In this document: positions 1-12,884 of the stretch, one piece after another
Layout: the number at the start of each line of letters is the position of its first letter
Position numbering within the stretch: position 1 is the stretch's first letter
The notes under the pieces: generated by a model
The model's input: only the letters and a program-made list of their open reading frames with translations
Told to the model about the DNA's origin: nothing
Databases searched by the model: none
Made by a program: the position numbers and the translations under genes
NCBI GenBank assembly: GCA_911728435.2
Contig: OU452212.1
Location: 9,368,563 to 9,432,562, forward strand
DNA from: Apoderus coryli
Lineage: Eukaryota; Arthropoda; Insecta; Coleoptera; Attelabidae
Reading direction: 5' to 3'
Length of the DNA: 64,000 bases

Positions 1-780
1 GTATTTACAAAATACGAAATTGACCCGGTATATTATATCAAACATAATTTGAAAATGATTCTCCATAACGACATTAATCTTAATCCCCACCGATAACAAA
101 CACTTTAAAGCATTAAATTATTTAATTTATAGGGTGATATTATTTACAGGAAATAATAAAAATTAATTTATTTATTTGAAAACAAAAATTGTGAGGGAGG
201 GACTGGTATATCGACATGAGGCGCATAGTCATGATAATTCGGATTTTAAAATGGGCGCGCGACAGTTTTCACGGTTTTCGCGCGGTTAAAACAGTTTTTG
301 ATCATAACGTGGGGTCGTCGTCGACTACGGGACAACTGCGGAAAATTATCATTATTATTATTCCGCATAGAAAGTGTAGTTTTTGTCTTTTAAACAAATT
401 AACAATAAACAGAAATGGTTCTACTTACTAATAATATAAGAAAGTGTCTCTCAATGCACAATTGATTCCCGATTTGAATTTTAAATTGAAGGAAATAGCG
501 AGAGGAGAGGACGGCGTGATTATTTGACGAGTTGATTGAGAAATAACTGATTGATCGTAATTCGCATTTGAAGGTAATGCCCATTTTTCTTATTATTCTT
601 TTATTTTCAATAAAAACCTACCAAAATAAGCCAATTCAATATACAGGGTCTCCCAGCAAATGACGTTTTCAAATTAAATAATAATTACTATTTCTTATTA
701 TATCCAACCCTTAATAACGTAATTTGTTTGGATATCCACCAACTTTAGGAGCCCATGTATATATTTTTTATACATATAAA
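1..780. other. AT-rich intergenic, no gene recognised
   Basis: Only short open frames without recognisable domains occur here. A terminus-like motif (ATACAGGGTCTCC) lies near 641; the same TACAGGG signal ends several MITEs elsewhere in the window. I see no exon, RNA gene or intact mobile element. Confidence 0.5.
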
Positions 781-1245
781 TACAGGTATTTGAAAAGAAT
801 AAAAGCAGAGGCCCTAAGACACTCCCTTGAGGAGTACCCACATTAATGTTTTCATAGTCGGGCAATTTAGAGCTCACTGGATGATTTCTCCTGGTACACG
901 TTTCGGATGTGATGCGGACCATGCTAGCGCTTCTAAATCTCCTGAAACCACCCCCGTACTTCACAATTCCTTAATAGAAAATTTATTGATAGTCATTATA
1001 TCCATATACGTTCTTCTAACCTTGTTATAATGGCTTTGCTAACAATGCAAAGACAAATTTGCGGAGACTCAACAAGACTAATTATCCACTCTCTAATCGA
1101 ACTCCACCCTATAGGAGGAAAATTAATTAGTTTTGGGTTCGACAAATACAAAGTAAACTGAGGTAAAACACTTTCGTGGTAATTCCTGGTGAAAATCCTG
1201 AGAATTGATAAATGTGTAGATTGAATTGGCAATTCGTTAATCACT
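781..1245 (-). pseudogene. Decayed non-LTR reverse transcriptase fragment
   Basis: On the minus strand around 808-860 the reading contains GTPQGSVLGPLL, the conserved reverse-transcriptase block just before the catalytic YADD/FADD box in non-LTR retrotransposons. The frame upstream (towards 1245) is broken into two short open stretches and no catalytic box follows. This is a small dead LINE fragment whose clade cannot be assigned. The outer limits are approximate; only the motif region is secure. Confidence 0.6.
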
Positions 1246-1544
1246 AAAGGATTTTCTTGTCATATTTAACCGGAAACCACGGATCTATGCTGTTGCAGCT
1301 TTCATCCCTTTCCCGTCCATATTTTAAAGTCAAAACCGCCCTTGCATATAGACGATGGGATCTTCTTAAGAGTGAGGGAGGATTTTTCTCTGTCTGTCAA
1401 ATATTTAATGAAGAAAATAGTTTTTTAATAATAATAAAAACCTTCCAATACGGATCTGCCTCTTTACAAACGTATATTTACGATTTTATCTCACAATACT
1501 AATTGTCTTTCATTTAGAAAAATTTATTAGAGGAAACCTTTAAA

Positions 1545-1690
1545 AAATGGGAAAATCCAATCTGGAAAACTGAGAGATATAGTGGTTTTGGTTGGGATAA
1601 ATAGGATATCGTTGCTGGATTTATTTGCTTTCCCTGTCAAAGGAAGCGAACAGCACTTTACTATAACGGAATATAGGTACAGTCAGGACA
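1545..1690 (+). pseudogene. Possible hAT transposase TTF-type zinc-finger remnant
   Basis: One plus frame reads W-x4-W-K-T-E-R-Y-S-G-F-G-W-D-K, a stop, then D-I-V-A-G-F-I-C-F-P-C. This resembles the TTF-type zinc finger at the start of many hAT-family transposases (SFGWDKYD followed by CFPC). There are in-frame stops and no downstream catalytic domain. It could be chance similarity, hence low confidence. Confidence 0.3.
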
Positions 1691-2949
1691 AAAAGTCAAA
1701 TTCTAGAAAAAAATTTTGTTTTTTTTTTTCAGACGTAACAGAAAAGTAATTGCTTGTGAAACACCCTGTATATTATTACTATTTTTGTTATCCTGATAAG
1801 ATTCTAACAATATAAATACTAGTGGCTACTTTTTCCCCTTAAAAAGGGTGGAAATTGTAACTTTTGGTCAGGGTTGTATGTATTTGACAAAAAGTTTGTC
1901 TGTTATGGAACGATAAGAATTTTGATTTAAGAATTTGAAGCAATTAGCCATTGCAGTAGTTACGTAACTAATACCTATATAATTATTTGGAACACTCCAT
2001 ATAAACCCACATTTTGGAAAACTTTTCGTTAGCAAACTGTATTTCAATAATTTTACTAATGCTGTTTACTAAGGACCAGTTTTCAAACTCGAATTTCTCG
2101 AAAACCTTTAAGTTTTTCGAGAAAAAAGAAGTATGCCTTTTTTATGTAGAAAACTTTATTTTATCACATTTTTGACACAAAATGAATAAAAGTCACAAGA
2201 AAAAAAAGTTAGGTTATAATTAAGGCAAAGCCCCCCCCGTTTACCCGCCTATGGTCATCCTTTTTTATTCAATTTCATGTCAGTTTACGACTTTAACTAG
2301 GTGACTAAATATGCTACATTTGATTAATTCATCTTTACTCGTTTCGAAAATATTTCAAAAAAATCGTCCTCAGGCAGTCACCTTTAACACCCTGTATCTT
2401 TGTAAATAAAGATTTTACGGAAAATTACAATTTAGGTTTTTTTCATGATTAGACGTCCTCAATTCGCTCACAAATTTTGACCACCTTTTTTAGAAACAGC
2501 TTGTAATAACCAAACGAAAACAATGACCTACTTCTGTTTTTAATTAAATTTCCCTTTGACCTAAACATTTTCAATTTTGCCGAGGTCTGATTAGTTATTT
2601 TCACTCGTGATTTTCATTCGTTATTTCCACTAAGAGGAATTGGTATATTTTATAATTAAAATTGATTGTTGTAAAATGGTATTACGAGAAAACTCTAAAA
2701 TATAGTCGTTTTGTATTATTTAATATTTGATGTAAGTCAAAATGGAGATAAAGAGTCGCCATATACAGCTGGTCGGTAGCCTTTTTGAGACAGACGGTAT
2801 ACTATATTCAAAGTACATTATTCAAATGCTCAGTATAATATATACATTGGTTTTCAGGATTTATTTTTAAAAAATAAACACTTTAGTAAAACATTATAGA
2901 CATAAACATGATCTCTAGGTTACCTACGCGAAAATCACATTTTGAATCC
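1691..2949. other. Intergenic with short hairpin repeat
   Basis: No gene seen. At about 2085-2130 is a short inverted repeat (TTTCTCGAAAA ... TTTTTCGAGAAA) embedded in a sequence that recurs near 55893-55945, so part of this stretch belongs to a dispersed repeat family. Two CACCCTGTAT motifs (near 1771 and 2391) match the ends of MITEs in this window. Confidence 0.45.
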
Positions 2950-3620
2950 AATTTAACGCTCAGTGATTTTCAATATTTTAGATACAGCGTGGCCTATAAA
3001 TATTTTTACCTCTCCATACTATTGGTTTCATCATTTTATTTATTTATTTTTCACCGTTTTGACCTAAATAAGGATTTTCAAAAAAATGTCTGTCATTAGG
3101 ACAGTCCGTATAAACGATAACTAAAAAACGGCTCAACGAATTTTAACCAAATTTGGTACAAAAATACTATGGAACATTGCGATGAATCGAGTAGGTTTTG
3201 CGACTCATAGGGCGTAGACAAAGGGTAAAAAAAAAGGATCAAAACTTACAAAAAATCATATTTGCTAATTTAACGCTCACGGATTTTCAATATTTTAGAT
3301 ACAGCGTGGCCTATACGAACTGCAGGAAACTTTCTAATATTTTTAGCTCTCCATACTATTGGTTTCATCCGTTTATTTATTTATTTTCACCGGAAATACG
3401 TGTTTTTTGACCTAAATAACGATTTCAAAAAAAATGTCTGTCATTAGGACAGTCCGTATAAACGATAACTAAAAAACGGCTCAACGAATTTTAACCAAAT
3501 TTGATACAAAAATACTATGGAACATACCGATAAACTGAGTGGATTTTGCGACTCATAGGGCGTAGATAAAGGGTATAAAAAAGGATCAAAACTTAAATAT
3601 ATTTGCTAATTTAAATAGAA
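2950..3620. repeat. Two-copy tandem repeat of a dispersed family (about 330 bp unit)
   Basis: The stretch 2950-3240 is repeated at 3270-3610. Both contain an almost identical block ending in GATACAGCGTGGCCTATA and a block GTCATTAGGACAGTCCG (3092 and 3440), followed by the same motif with CTCATAGGGCGTAGA. A related sequence lies on the opposite strand at about 53440-53610, so this is a dispersed family locally duplicated. The open frames across it (2908-3099, 3198-3410) look incidental. Confidence 0.7.
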
Positions 3621-3708
3621 AGCCTAGGTTATGTTCCTTGTACCCATAGACCTATAACAATATAATTTAAATTATTACAATTTGTCTCGATATAATCCTA
3701 ATATTCAT

Positions 3709-3724
3709 CCCACGTTGGGCGCCA
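3709..3724 (-). other. Primer-binding site (tRNA-Lys type), inverted
   Basis: The minus strand reads TGGCGCCCAACGTGGG, sixteen bases matching the primer-binding site that retroviruses primed by tRNA-Lys(CUU) use. It is separated by AGATTT from the LTR end (GTAGCA, minus strand). Immediately beyond it the sequence stops matching the leader of copy 2. Copy 2's own site (14286-14300) has a mismatch in this motif. Confidence 0.7.
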
Positions 3725-3730
3725 AAATCT

Positions 3731-4433
3731 TGCTACGCTACTGCGAACCTTTTGTAATTTCGGTGCGCAGCAGCAAGCAAAACAAAAATTCACGGGTGGC
3801 AAAACTAAAAGAAAATTTATTTCCTGATCCTTCCTAAATCAGAGATGGCATTATCTCCTTATATTATCATCGATCCTTTTACTTAATGGCCTAGCTCAAT
3901 CAGAGATTGGGAGTGGAACAAAACTGCCTGGACGCCACCCGTTTCAAAAATGCCCCTGTATAAAAGGATCGATCGATAGTACTATAAAGAAAACGGGAAC
4001 TCACTAAGAGGGAAAGTAAATAACACCGTATCCAAAATGATCCCGAATCAGAAATTTATTAATAGAAATTTTAAAGTAATTAAATTGAACAATGTGTAAA
4101 TATAACCTATAAACAATGTGTAAATAAATATAACCTATAATTTTTAGTAGTAAATATAAACCCTATAATAAATCTTTGTAAATATATAACCTATGATAAT
4201 GCTTGTGTAAATATATAATCTATAATAATAATTCTTTGTAAATAAATATATAACCTATAATATTGCCTTGTAAATATATAAATCTATAATAATAATTTGT
4301 AAATATATTATAAACCTTATAGCCGACAAACTCAATTGTACTCTACAATTAATTAAACATAATATCAACAATACACATTCAAATTTTTGAATTCTTATAC
4401 TTGGATATGTGTGCGCATGCGTCGTAATCTCTA
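3731..4433 (-). repeat. Inverted LTR 3'-terminal fragment
   Basis: This is the reverse complement of about the last 700 bases of the gypsy-family LTR (compare 8525-9227). It includes the AT-rich TTTACAAAG-type minisatellite (about 4081-4325) and the terminal GTAGCA. It forms a long inverted repeat with the downstream LTR of copy 1. Confidence 0.9.
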
Positions 4434-6233
4434 ACGGCACTAACACGTAAAAATCAGAAATTTGAATGGAGCGAAAGTTGTGAAACTGCATTTAATACCA
4501 TCAAAGAACATTTAATAAGCGCACCAGTGCTAAGTTGTCCGAATTTTGAGTTGCCATTTGTGGTGCAAACGGACGCATCGGATTACGGTTTGGGAGCGGT
4601 GTTGACTCAAGTTCAAGATGAGGAAGAGCGCGTTATCTGTTATTTGAGTAGATCTCTGACTAAAAATGAACGGAAATATAGTACGACCGAGAAGGAATGT
4701 CTTGCGGTCCTTTTTGCCATAGAAAAGTTGAGACCCTATTTGGAAGGAACAAAATTTACTGTCATTACAGATCACTATAGCTTAAAATGGTTATATAATA
4801 TAAAGGATCCTGTCGGGCGAATATCTAGATGGACGTTGCGGTTGAGCCAGTATAATTTCGACATTATACATAGGAAAGGCACAGAACATGTGGTACCGGA
4901 TGCGTTATCGCGCGCAGTTCCTGCGGTGGATGCCGTTACCAATGATGAAGATGGAGATCAAGAAGCGGATGTTCAGGATGCCGGGGACGGAGACCGATGG
5001 TATAGTGAGATGTGTCAGAAGGTTTTACGGAAACCCCAAAATTATCCACTTTGGCGAGTACATCAGAACCACCTTTATAAGCGGAGTAGATTTTCGCACG
5101 GAGAATTGTTAGGAGCGCGAACGGAATGGCTTATGGTCGTGCCTCGAAGGAAGAGGACGGAGATAATAAGACAGAGTCATGATCCGCCAACTTGTGGACA
5201 TGCTGGTGTGGCGAAAACGGTGGACCGAATCCTCAGGACGTACTATTGGCCGAAACTTAGATGCGACGTAGCAAGATATATTGCAAGATGTGTAACTTGT
5301 CTTCGCACGAAACCCGAGCAAAAGAAACCCATAGGATTTATGTTGAGTAGTCAACCAACAGCCTCTAGGCCTTGGCAATTGATTAGTGTGGATTTAGTTG
5401 GACCGCTACCTCGCTCAAGGTCTGGATTTTCATACATTTTATCGGTTTGTGACTGTTTCACGAAATTTGTTTTACTATTTCCTTTGAGAAAAGCAACTGC
5501 TCCTGGAGTTGTAAAATGGTTAGAGGATCATGTGTTCTTGGTTTACGGAGCGCCTGAAAGATTGATAGCGGATAACGGCCCACAGTTTACTTGTCATTTG
5601 TTTAAAAACACCATGAAGCAGTATGACGTCGAGATTAAATATTCGGCAGCTTATAACCCTCGTGCTAACCCTGTAGAACGAGTACATCGTGTAGTAAAAA
5701 CTATGCTATCTGCATACGTGTCGGAAAATCATAGAGATTGGGAAAAGTACCTAGCAAAGGTTGCATTCGCAATAAGATCAGCTAAACATGAGGTCACGGG
5801 TTGTACACCGAATCTCTTAAATTTTGGTCGTGAAGTTCGGATCTCTGGAAAAGGAGAAAATGCCTTGGATGGAATTGGCGATGATGTCGAACCGGAAGTA
5901 AGATCCACTGAGTTGAGAAAAATATATGTTGACATACAGAAACGTCTTAAACATGCTTATGACAGAAGTAAAAAGAATTATAATCTTCGTCATAGAGATG
6001 AGAGATTCAATAGAGGACAACAAGTGTGGAAGAAAAATTATGTTCTCTCGGACGCGGCAAAGAAATTTACCGCCAAACTTGCAAATAAGTTCGTTGGTCC
6101 CTACTTGGTACATAAGGTGTTATCACCGTGGACTTATGAACTCGTCGATTCTAGGGGAAATAGTATCGGTTCATGGCATGCGAAGGATTTGAAGGCTCAT
6201 CCTCCGGATGACGAACCCGAACAGGATGATTAA
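4431..6233 (+). pseudogene. Truncated gypsy pol: RNase H and integrase only
   Basis: The open frame runs from the junction to a stop at 6231-6233 and encodes the last ~600 residues of Pol. It has RNase H (VVQTDASDYGLGAVL), the integrase HHCC zinc domain, the DDE core (SVDLVGP, ADNGPQF, NPVERVH) and a C-terminal GPY/F-like module (FVGPYLVHKVL). Protease and reverse transcriptase have been replaced by inverted LTR. The protein from the first methionine (4527) is identical to the equivalent part of copy 2, so this segment is recent. It lacks a promoter and the upstream domains and is presumably non-autonomous. Confidence 0.9.
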
Positions 6234-6258
6234 GCGCTTAGAAGATACATAGAGAAAA

Positions 6259-6279
6259 AAAAGTTTCTAAGAAACTTTT
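6259..6279. other. Perfect inverted repeat after pol stop
   Basis: Ten-base arms AAAAGTTTCT / AGAAACTTTT around a single A, lying between the pol stop and the polypurine tract. The identical structure is at 19879-19899 in copy 2. It could fold in the RNA; its function is unknown. Confidence 0.6.
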
Positions 6280-6284
6280 CTGTT

Positions 6285-6299
6285 GAGGGTAGAGGGGAG
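6285..6299 (+). other. Polypurine tract, copy 1
   Basis: GAGGGTAGAGGGGAG lies one base before the TGTTACGGGC that begins the LTR. This is the expected position and composition for the plus-strand primer of an LTR retrotransposon, and it is the main reason for placing the LTR start at 6301. Confidence 0.65.
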
Positions 6300-6300
6300 T

Positions 6301-9226
6301 TGTTACGGGCTAAAGGCATCCACAGAATATAACTGTTTAAACTGGCGGAATGAGAGATCTTCAATGCATATGATGAATATTTATTTATAAAATCGTAACA
6401 TACCTTAAAGTAATCATGAACGAATAATTTCGCTACTATTGTACTACTTAATTTTATTTAAAAAGCATCCAGATAAATGCGATGACACGCAATACCAACC
6501 GCTGTCTCACAACAGTACCAAACAAGCTCTGAGTGTTACAGCTTTGGGGATGATCATGGATCCAACAAGTTTGCACCTAAAAGAAATGGAAAAGAGAATC
6601 ATTTAATAGCACGAACATTTCATTCAGGGTGAAACATGGTTGTGAAATTGATGGAGCGTACCTTCTTACGGTTGACCACTGTTTACATCGTTACATAGTG
6701 CCTGTATAATAGCTGGCCTGGACTATGAATTTGCTCATCCAATGCATTCACTAAAATATATATATATTTTCATTACCTATTTCTTTAAAATATCATTAAA
6801 TATTAAAATTTCTGCTTTGTTTACAATAAAAATAATTGTTGTTATTAATTGGGGTTATTTGCAATAAATAATCTGATATGTTGAAAGACAGCTGACAATT
6901 GAGGGATGTATTGGAACATTTGGACTATTCCGTTTCTGATTTTGGGGCCTACTGTTGTTGTTTTGGTCTTCGGCTGGTCGTAGATTCGTGTCCGATTTAT
7001 TCAATTACTCATTTTGAGATCGTTCGATGAGCGGTGTAATTACCGGTTCGGAGGAATAATTATGGTTCGCAGACACGGGGATGTTGTGATTGTGTTTATG
7101 GGAAAAGGAACACGGAAGACGTTCATTATCACCCAGCCCTAATCTGACGTGGGGGCAGGCTGACGGTGCAAGATTTTGACACTTAAGACGGTACTCGTTC
7201 ATTTTGGTTTCGGAGGGTCCTACCTGAAAGGTGTATGAAGTAATAATCCACCCAATTTTCGTGAAGTATAATATTTTCAACAAATAAGGGCAGCAAATTG
7301 TAGTTTTGTAACTCAAGAGAGTTGTTTGCCTCAGCGGAGCGCTGGATTGAAAGTTGAATTTATATTAATTACGTGCTTTACAAATATACCCTCCTAACCT
7401 AAACACCACGAGGCCATCTACCATCTTAGGTGAGTGTCACTTACTATATTCAGGCAAAATAAGTATATTTTCTGTGAAACAATTTCAATTACTTACCATT
7501 TCGGATGAGGCTATTATAATAGTGTTTTCGATTAGGCCTCAAAAGCCACCCTCAGCATCACCGCGGAGCGGCTGAAGCGTTTGTCAGACCCTGAGTCAGG
7601 GGCACGAGTTGTGCGAAGGATTACCCAGTTGCTACTGTCGGTAGAAGCGAATTTCAGCACGTGTCTGATACAGTGCAGGCAGTCAAATTCATCGGAGCAG
7701 GGTCCTGGCATTGTTAGGTCATCCAAGGTTGGTGTCGTGCAAGACAGACTGGACACGATCTTCGTCCAAGCGGCGTGTGAGTACCCAACTCGAGTAGAAC
7801 TTCATCAAACTTAAACCAGGTATTTTAGTGAAGTAGGTACAGCATTCATCATGCAGTGTCACTTTGCTGTAATTGTTTATGAATCAATGCATATATATTA
7901 CCAGTAACGTTAGTACTTTATCCTGTAACTTCACAGTTGTTTTTTTTGTCAGTGACCTGAAATAGTTCACTTAGTGAGATAACTTTAAACTTGGCCGTGG
8001 TGGCTTTTCATATTATTTTCTCTTTGTTTGTGAACACACAAGCGTATCACTAGAACCGCTGTACGGTGGATAAGCTTTGATTTATTGTTTTAATATTATT
8101 ATTATATATTGGGTATTTCTTTTAGTAGAGGAGTATTACTTACCTTTCAGGAATTTGTTTATATGTTATGTTGTGTATATTGATGTGAGCCTTGTATGAT
8201 CATACCTAGGTAACAGTACCACGTTGAGTAAATGTTAATTGTTTAAAATACGCGCTAACTATATGGATTAATTGCGTCACGATTTTTATACATTTAAATA
8301 GTACTGTGCGCATGTTTAAGGCGGCACAGATACAGATAACCATTTCCAATAAATCCGCCATCCTCTCTTGGACTCAATATTAGTTTTTTTTTTTTTAATT
8401 ACCAATTTGGTTTTATAATTTCATAACCTCACTTTTAATCTCACCAATCGATTAACTGTCAGTTTAATATTTATCGGCACTTCTTAATTGATGGCCCACA
8501 TAGTAGGGAGTGCATAAGCTCCGCTAGAGATTACGACGCATGCGCACACATATCCAAGTATAAGAATTCAAAAATTTGAATGTGTATTGTTGATATTATG
8601 TTTAATTAATTGTAGAGTACAATTGAGTTTGTCGGCTATAAGGTTTATAATATATTTACAAATTATTATTATAGATTTATATATTTACAAGGCAATATTA
8701 TAGGTTATATATTTATTTACAAAGAATTATTATTATAGATTATATATTTACACAAGCATTATCATAGGTTATATATTTACAAAGATTTATTATAGGGTTT
8801 ATATTTACTACTAAAAATTATAGGTTATATTTATTTACACATTGTTTATAGGTTATATTTACACATTGTTCAATTTAATTACTTTAAAATTTCTATTAAT
8901 AAATTTCTGATTCGGGATCATTTTGGATACGGTGTTATTTACTTTCCCTCTTAGTGAGTTCCCGTTTTCTTTATAGTACTATCGATCGATCCTTTTATAC
9001 AGGGGCATTTTTGAAACGGGTGGCGTCCAGGCAGTTTTGTTCCACTCCCAATCTCTGATTGAGCTAGGCCATTAAGTAAAAGGATCGATGATAATATAAG
9101 GAGATAATGCCATCTCTGATTTAGGAAGGATCAGGAAATAAATTTTCTTTTAGTTTTGCCACCCGTGAATTTTTGTTTTGCTTGCTGCTGCGCACCGAAA
9201 TTACAAAAGGTTCGCAGTAGCGTAGC

Positions 9227-9227
<1 letters not shown>
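6301..9227 (+). repeat. Downstream LTR of copy 1 (about 2.93 kb)
   Basis: It begins TGTTACGGGC after a polypurine tract and ends GTAGCA, giving the usual TG...CA limits. It matches the 3' LTR of copy 2 (19921-22848) almost base for base. It contains an AT-rich minisatellite (about 8640-8875) built from imperfect units with ATAGGTTATATATTTACAAAG. Open frames at 7005-7316 (-) and 7581-7814 (+) occur in both copies but show no domain and are probably incidental. The next bases, AGAT followed by a T tract, are the start of the internal leader of this family rather than unrelated flank. Confidence 0.8.

Positions 9228-9230
<3 letters not shown>

Positions 9231-9324
<94 letters not shown>
9231..9324. 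repeat. Poly(T) tract, 94 nt
   Basis: An uninterrupted run of T follows LTR-AGA. Similar tracts follow the same LTR-AGAT sequence at 11548-11612 (as A, inverted) and 12626-12722. Homopolymer length may be inaccurate in the assembly. Confidence 0.8.
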
Positions 9325-9325
<1 letters not shown>

Positions 9326-11395
9326 TTAACTAACTTTTATTAAATAATAATAAGAAAAATATTTAAAACAAAAAAGGCTGTTAATAAAACACAATATTCA
9401 ATCTAAGTACACTTTAAACCTTACATAACCTGTGTCTCAAAACGCCATCATATAAAATGGAAATATGTGATGACGTTTAAAAAAAATAGGTAAATAACTA
9501 AAATAAAATATAATATATAAAAAAATTAAACAATCTTATACAAAGATTAGAAGCCTCTACAAATAATTTACGCCACTAGATCTATAAGAAGAGCGTCAAA
9601 GGAGTTTACTGGGACATAAATAGCTTAAGTGTAATTAAAATCAAATAACTTAGCTTTTTTTCACAAATTAATGGAACGTATAAAGAACCATAGGTATACC
9701 TATTTTTAGCTTTAGCTTCGACAGCGATCATGTCCAGGCAATTTAATAGGAAAAGAGAAATATTTTGGTTTCAAAAATATGCCATAGAAGTTTGCACCAC
9801 ACTTTTGAAATATCCTATATAAATATACAACAAATTTAAGATTTAAATTAAAAAATTTTGGACCATATATTGAGTTAAAATTAATAATAGTTGCATTTTA
9901 TGTAAGTAATTTTTTTGAATAAATTTGAAAATAGCGGATTTATGGTATACAGAAATTTATTTTCCAGTTTAAGAACGACTATTTTATCGCCCAAGATATC
10001 CTCCTCAAATTACTGTGGAACAACTGATGTTAAAGTGGTTGTAAAGAAATTTAATTAAACCGATACAGATTGTCTGCAAACAACAAAGTATCCCTACATA
10101 TTTTTTACTGCTTAATATTGTTGCAAAAAATAATAATAAGTGATTACTATTAATTATTATTAATAAAGACTATTATTATTATTATTACTATGACACCAGC
10201 ATTTTTGTCCCACCTTTGACGGTTCTACTTGATGTGCAAAGAGGCTTTAAATAAATATGTTTAACAAAGCAACAGGCGATATTTAATGTGTATACTTCAG
10301 AATAATAATCGTACTACGGCAATTTAATATAATTAAAAAAATAATGTTATGACACGCAAATTTAAAGATTATTGTTCAAATTTAGTGATACGCACTAAAA
10401 TTTTATGTATGTATATGCAAAATTCTATTGCCTGGCTAATTAATTGTCACTTGGATAATAGCTAATGATAATTCGGCAGAGCTACCGATTTGAGCGATCT
10501 TATGCATCTGTGAACTACCTACGTGTTATATTATTAAAATTATTTAAAAAATCTAAATTAAGAAAAAAAAAACACATGCTACATGCTATCAACAAAAAAA
10601 AAGAAGAAAATTTATTACCAACGAAAAAATCAACAAAATCAAAAAATAAAGTCACAGAAAATGAAAAAAGAGGCCTTACTTTTCACTTCACTGCTTCTGT
10701 TATCATTGTATTTACAAAGGCAACAATTTGTTCCACATATAATAAATTCACAAGAAGAACAGAAAAATTGGTAGGTACCTTTATTATGCGGCGAATTGAC
10801 TTATTGAACCCTAAACTATATCTTTTAAATATAATCATTCGCTCATTCAATTTTAACTGTATTTTTTCAACTGCCAAAAACTTACTCAAAAATGGACAAA
10901 CAATAGAACTGAGATCTGTAATTTTATAATCAAATTCTTTTAGAAAAACACTTTAGAGGGATATTCACAGGTAATAGATAGGCAGAAATATTTGAACTTT
11001 ACTAAATTTTCCCAAAAAACATAATACATTAATTGCTGATTTTTCAATAAAACTTCCAAGCAGCTTGTAAAGCAAAGGAAAATAAAAGTTATCTATATTT
11101 AAAAATCTAAGTTCCCTTTTTGTGTAATAGACTATAAAAATTATTAATAATGGATCTGAATTTGGTCTGATAACATGGGTTTTTGATAAAAATAAATACA
11201 TTTAATATTATTGTTATGTATATATATGTAAATCAGAATATATATAGTTATAGGGTTACAAATAGCAAAATAAAGGTAACAATTCCAATAAAACAAACAT
11301 TTATAAGCATATCACATCAAATATTTGGTGCCTTTACATTAAAATAACAAATCTTGAAACAGTGTAAGCGTTGTTGTTTAAAAGCAAAATGCAAT
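9325..11395. other. AT-rich intergenic, no gene recognised
   Basis: About 2 kb of very AT-rich sequence with simple repeats (TAATAATAAT near 10140-10190). The longest open frame (10465-10929, 154 codons) is lysine- and asparagine-rich, low complexity and without domains, so I do not call it a gene. Confidence 0.5.
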
Positions 11396-11544
11396 AAAAC
11401 AAAGGGCCAAACAGCGAACAGAGAAAAGTTTGTTTGTAGGAAAAGCAGCTTACAGCTTGGTCAGTTGAGCTCTTGCTGTACGGAACCGGTATCAAACGTT
11501 CTTGCAATTCACCACCTATCACCTTTAAGAGTAAAGGGTATTAC

Positions 11545-11615
<71 letters not shown>

Positions 11616-11616
<1 letters not shown>

Positions 11617-12399
11617 GCTACGCTACTGCGAACCTTTTGTAATTTCGGTGCGCAGCAGCAAGCAAAACAAAAATTCACGGGTGGCAAAACTAAAAGAAAA
11701 TTTATTTCCTGATCCTTCCTAAATCAGAGATGGCATTATCTCCTTATATTATCATCGATCCTTTTACTTAATGGCCTAGCTCAATCAGAGATTGGGAGTG
11801 GAACAAAACTGCCTGGACGCCACCCGTTTCAAAAATGCCCCTGTATAAAAGGATCGATCGATAGTACTATAAAGAAAACGGGAACTCACTAAGAGGGAAA
11901 GTAAATAACACCGTATCCAAAATGATCCCGAATCAGAAATTTATTAATAGAAATTTTAAAGTAATTAAATTGAACAATGTGTAAATATAACCTATAAACA
12001 ATGTGTAAATAAATATAACCTATAATTTTTAGTAGTAAATATAAACCCTATAATAAATCTTTGTAAATATATAACCTATGATAATGCTTGTGTAAATATA
12101 TAATCTATAATAATAATTCTTTGTAAATAAATATATAACCTATAATATTGCCTTGTAAATATATAAATCTATAATAATAATTTGTAAATATATTATAAAC
12201 CTTATAGCCGACAAACTCAATTGTACTCTACAATTAATTAAACATAATATCAACAATACACATTCAAATTTTTGAATTCTTATACTTGGATATGTGTGCG
12301 CATGCGTCGTAATCTCTAGCGGAGCTTATGCACTCCCTACTATGTGGGCCATCAATTAAGAAGTGCCGATAAATATTAAACTGACAGTTAATCGATTGG
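11616..12399 (-). repeat. Inverted LTR fragment
   Basis: Reverse complement of about the last 785 bases of the gypsy LTR, ending at ACAGTTAATCGATTGG and then joined to a forward LTR fragment with two or three shared G residues. Confidence 0.9.
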
Positions 12400-12725
<326 letters not shown>

Positions 12726-12884
12726 GTAATACCCTTTACTCTTAAAGGTGATAGGTGGTGAATTGCAAGAACGTTTGATACCGGTTCCGTACAGCAAGAG
12801 CTCAACTGACCAAGCTGTAAGCTGCTTTTCCTACAAACAAACTTTTCTCTGTTCGCTGTTTGGCCCTTTGTTTTGTTAATCGAT

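Larger units (their letters stand above)
3709..9227 (+). mobile_element. Rearranged, 5'-deleted Ty3/gypsy retrotransposon (copy 1)
   Basis: This copy contains an inverted LTR end plus primer-binding site (3709-4433), the 3' part of pol (4431-6233), the 3' spacer and polypurine tract, and a complete downstream LTR (6301-9227). Gag, protease and reverse transcriptase are missing. The forward part matches copy 2 with a constant offset of 13620 bases from 4431 onward. The translated pol segments are identical, and a few substitutions are visible between 6530 and 7480. The fusion at 4429-4433 shares the five bases CTCTA with both parents, so it looks like a microhomology junction. Confidence 0.85.

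Noticed and set aside
7005..7814. ORFs in the LTR (7005-7316 minus, 7532-7756 minus, 7581-7814 plus), also present in copy 2
   Set aside because: Conserved only because the two LTRs are near identical; no recognisable domain and overlapping frames on both strands.
6330..7833. Treating 6330-7833 as a 3' untranslated region with a possible env gene
   Set aside because: No membrane protein frame exists there, and the polypurine tract plus TGTTACGG start place this stretch inside the LTR.
10465..10929. 154-codon plus-strand ORF
   Set aside because: Lysine- and asparagine-rich, low complexity, in very AT-rich DNA, no domain and no splice or promoter context.
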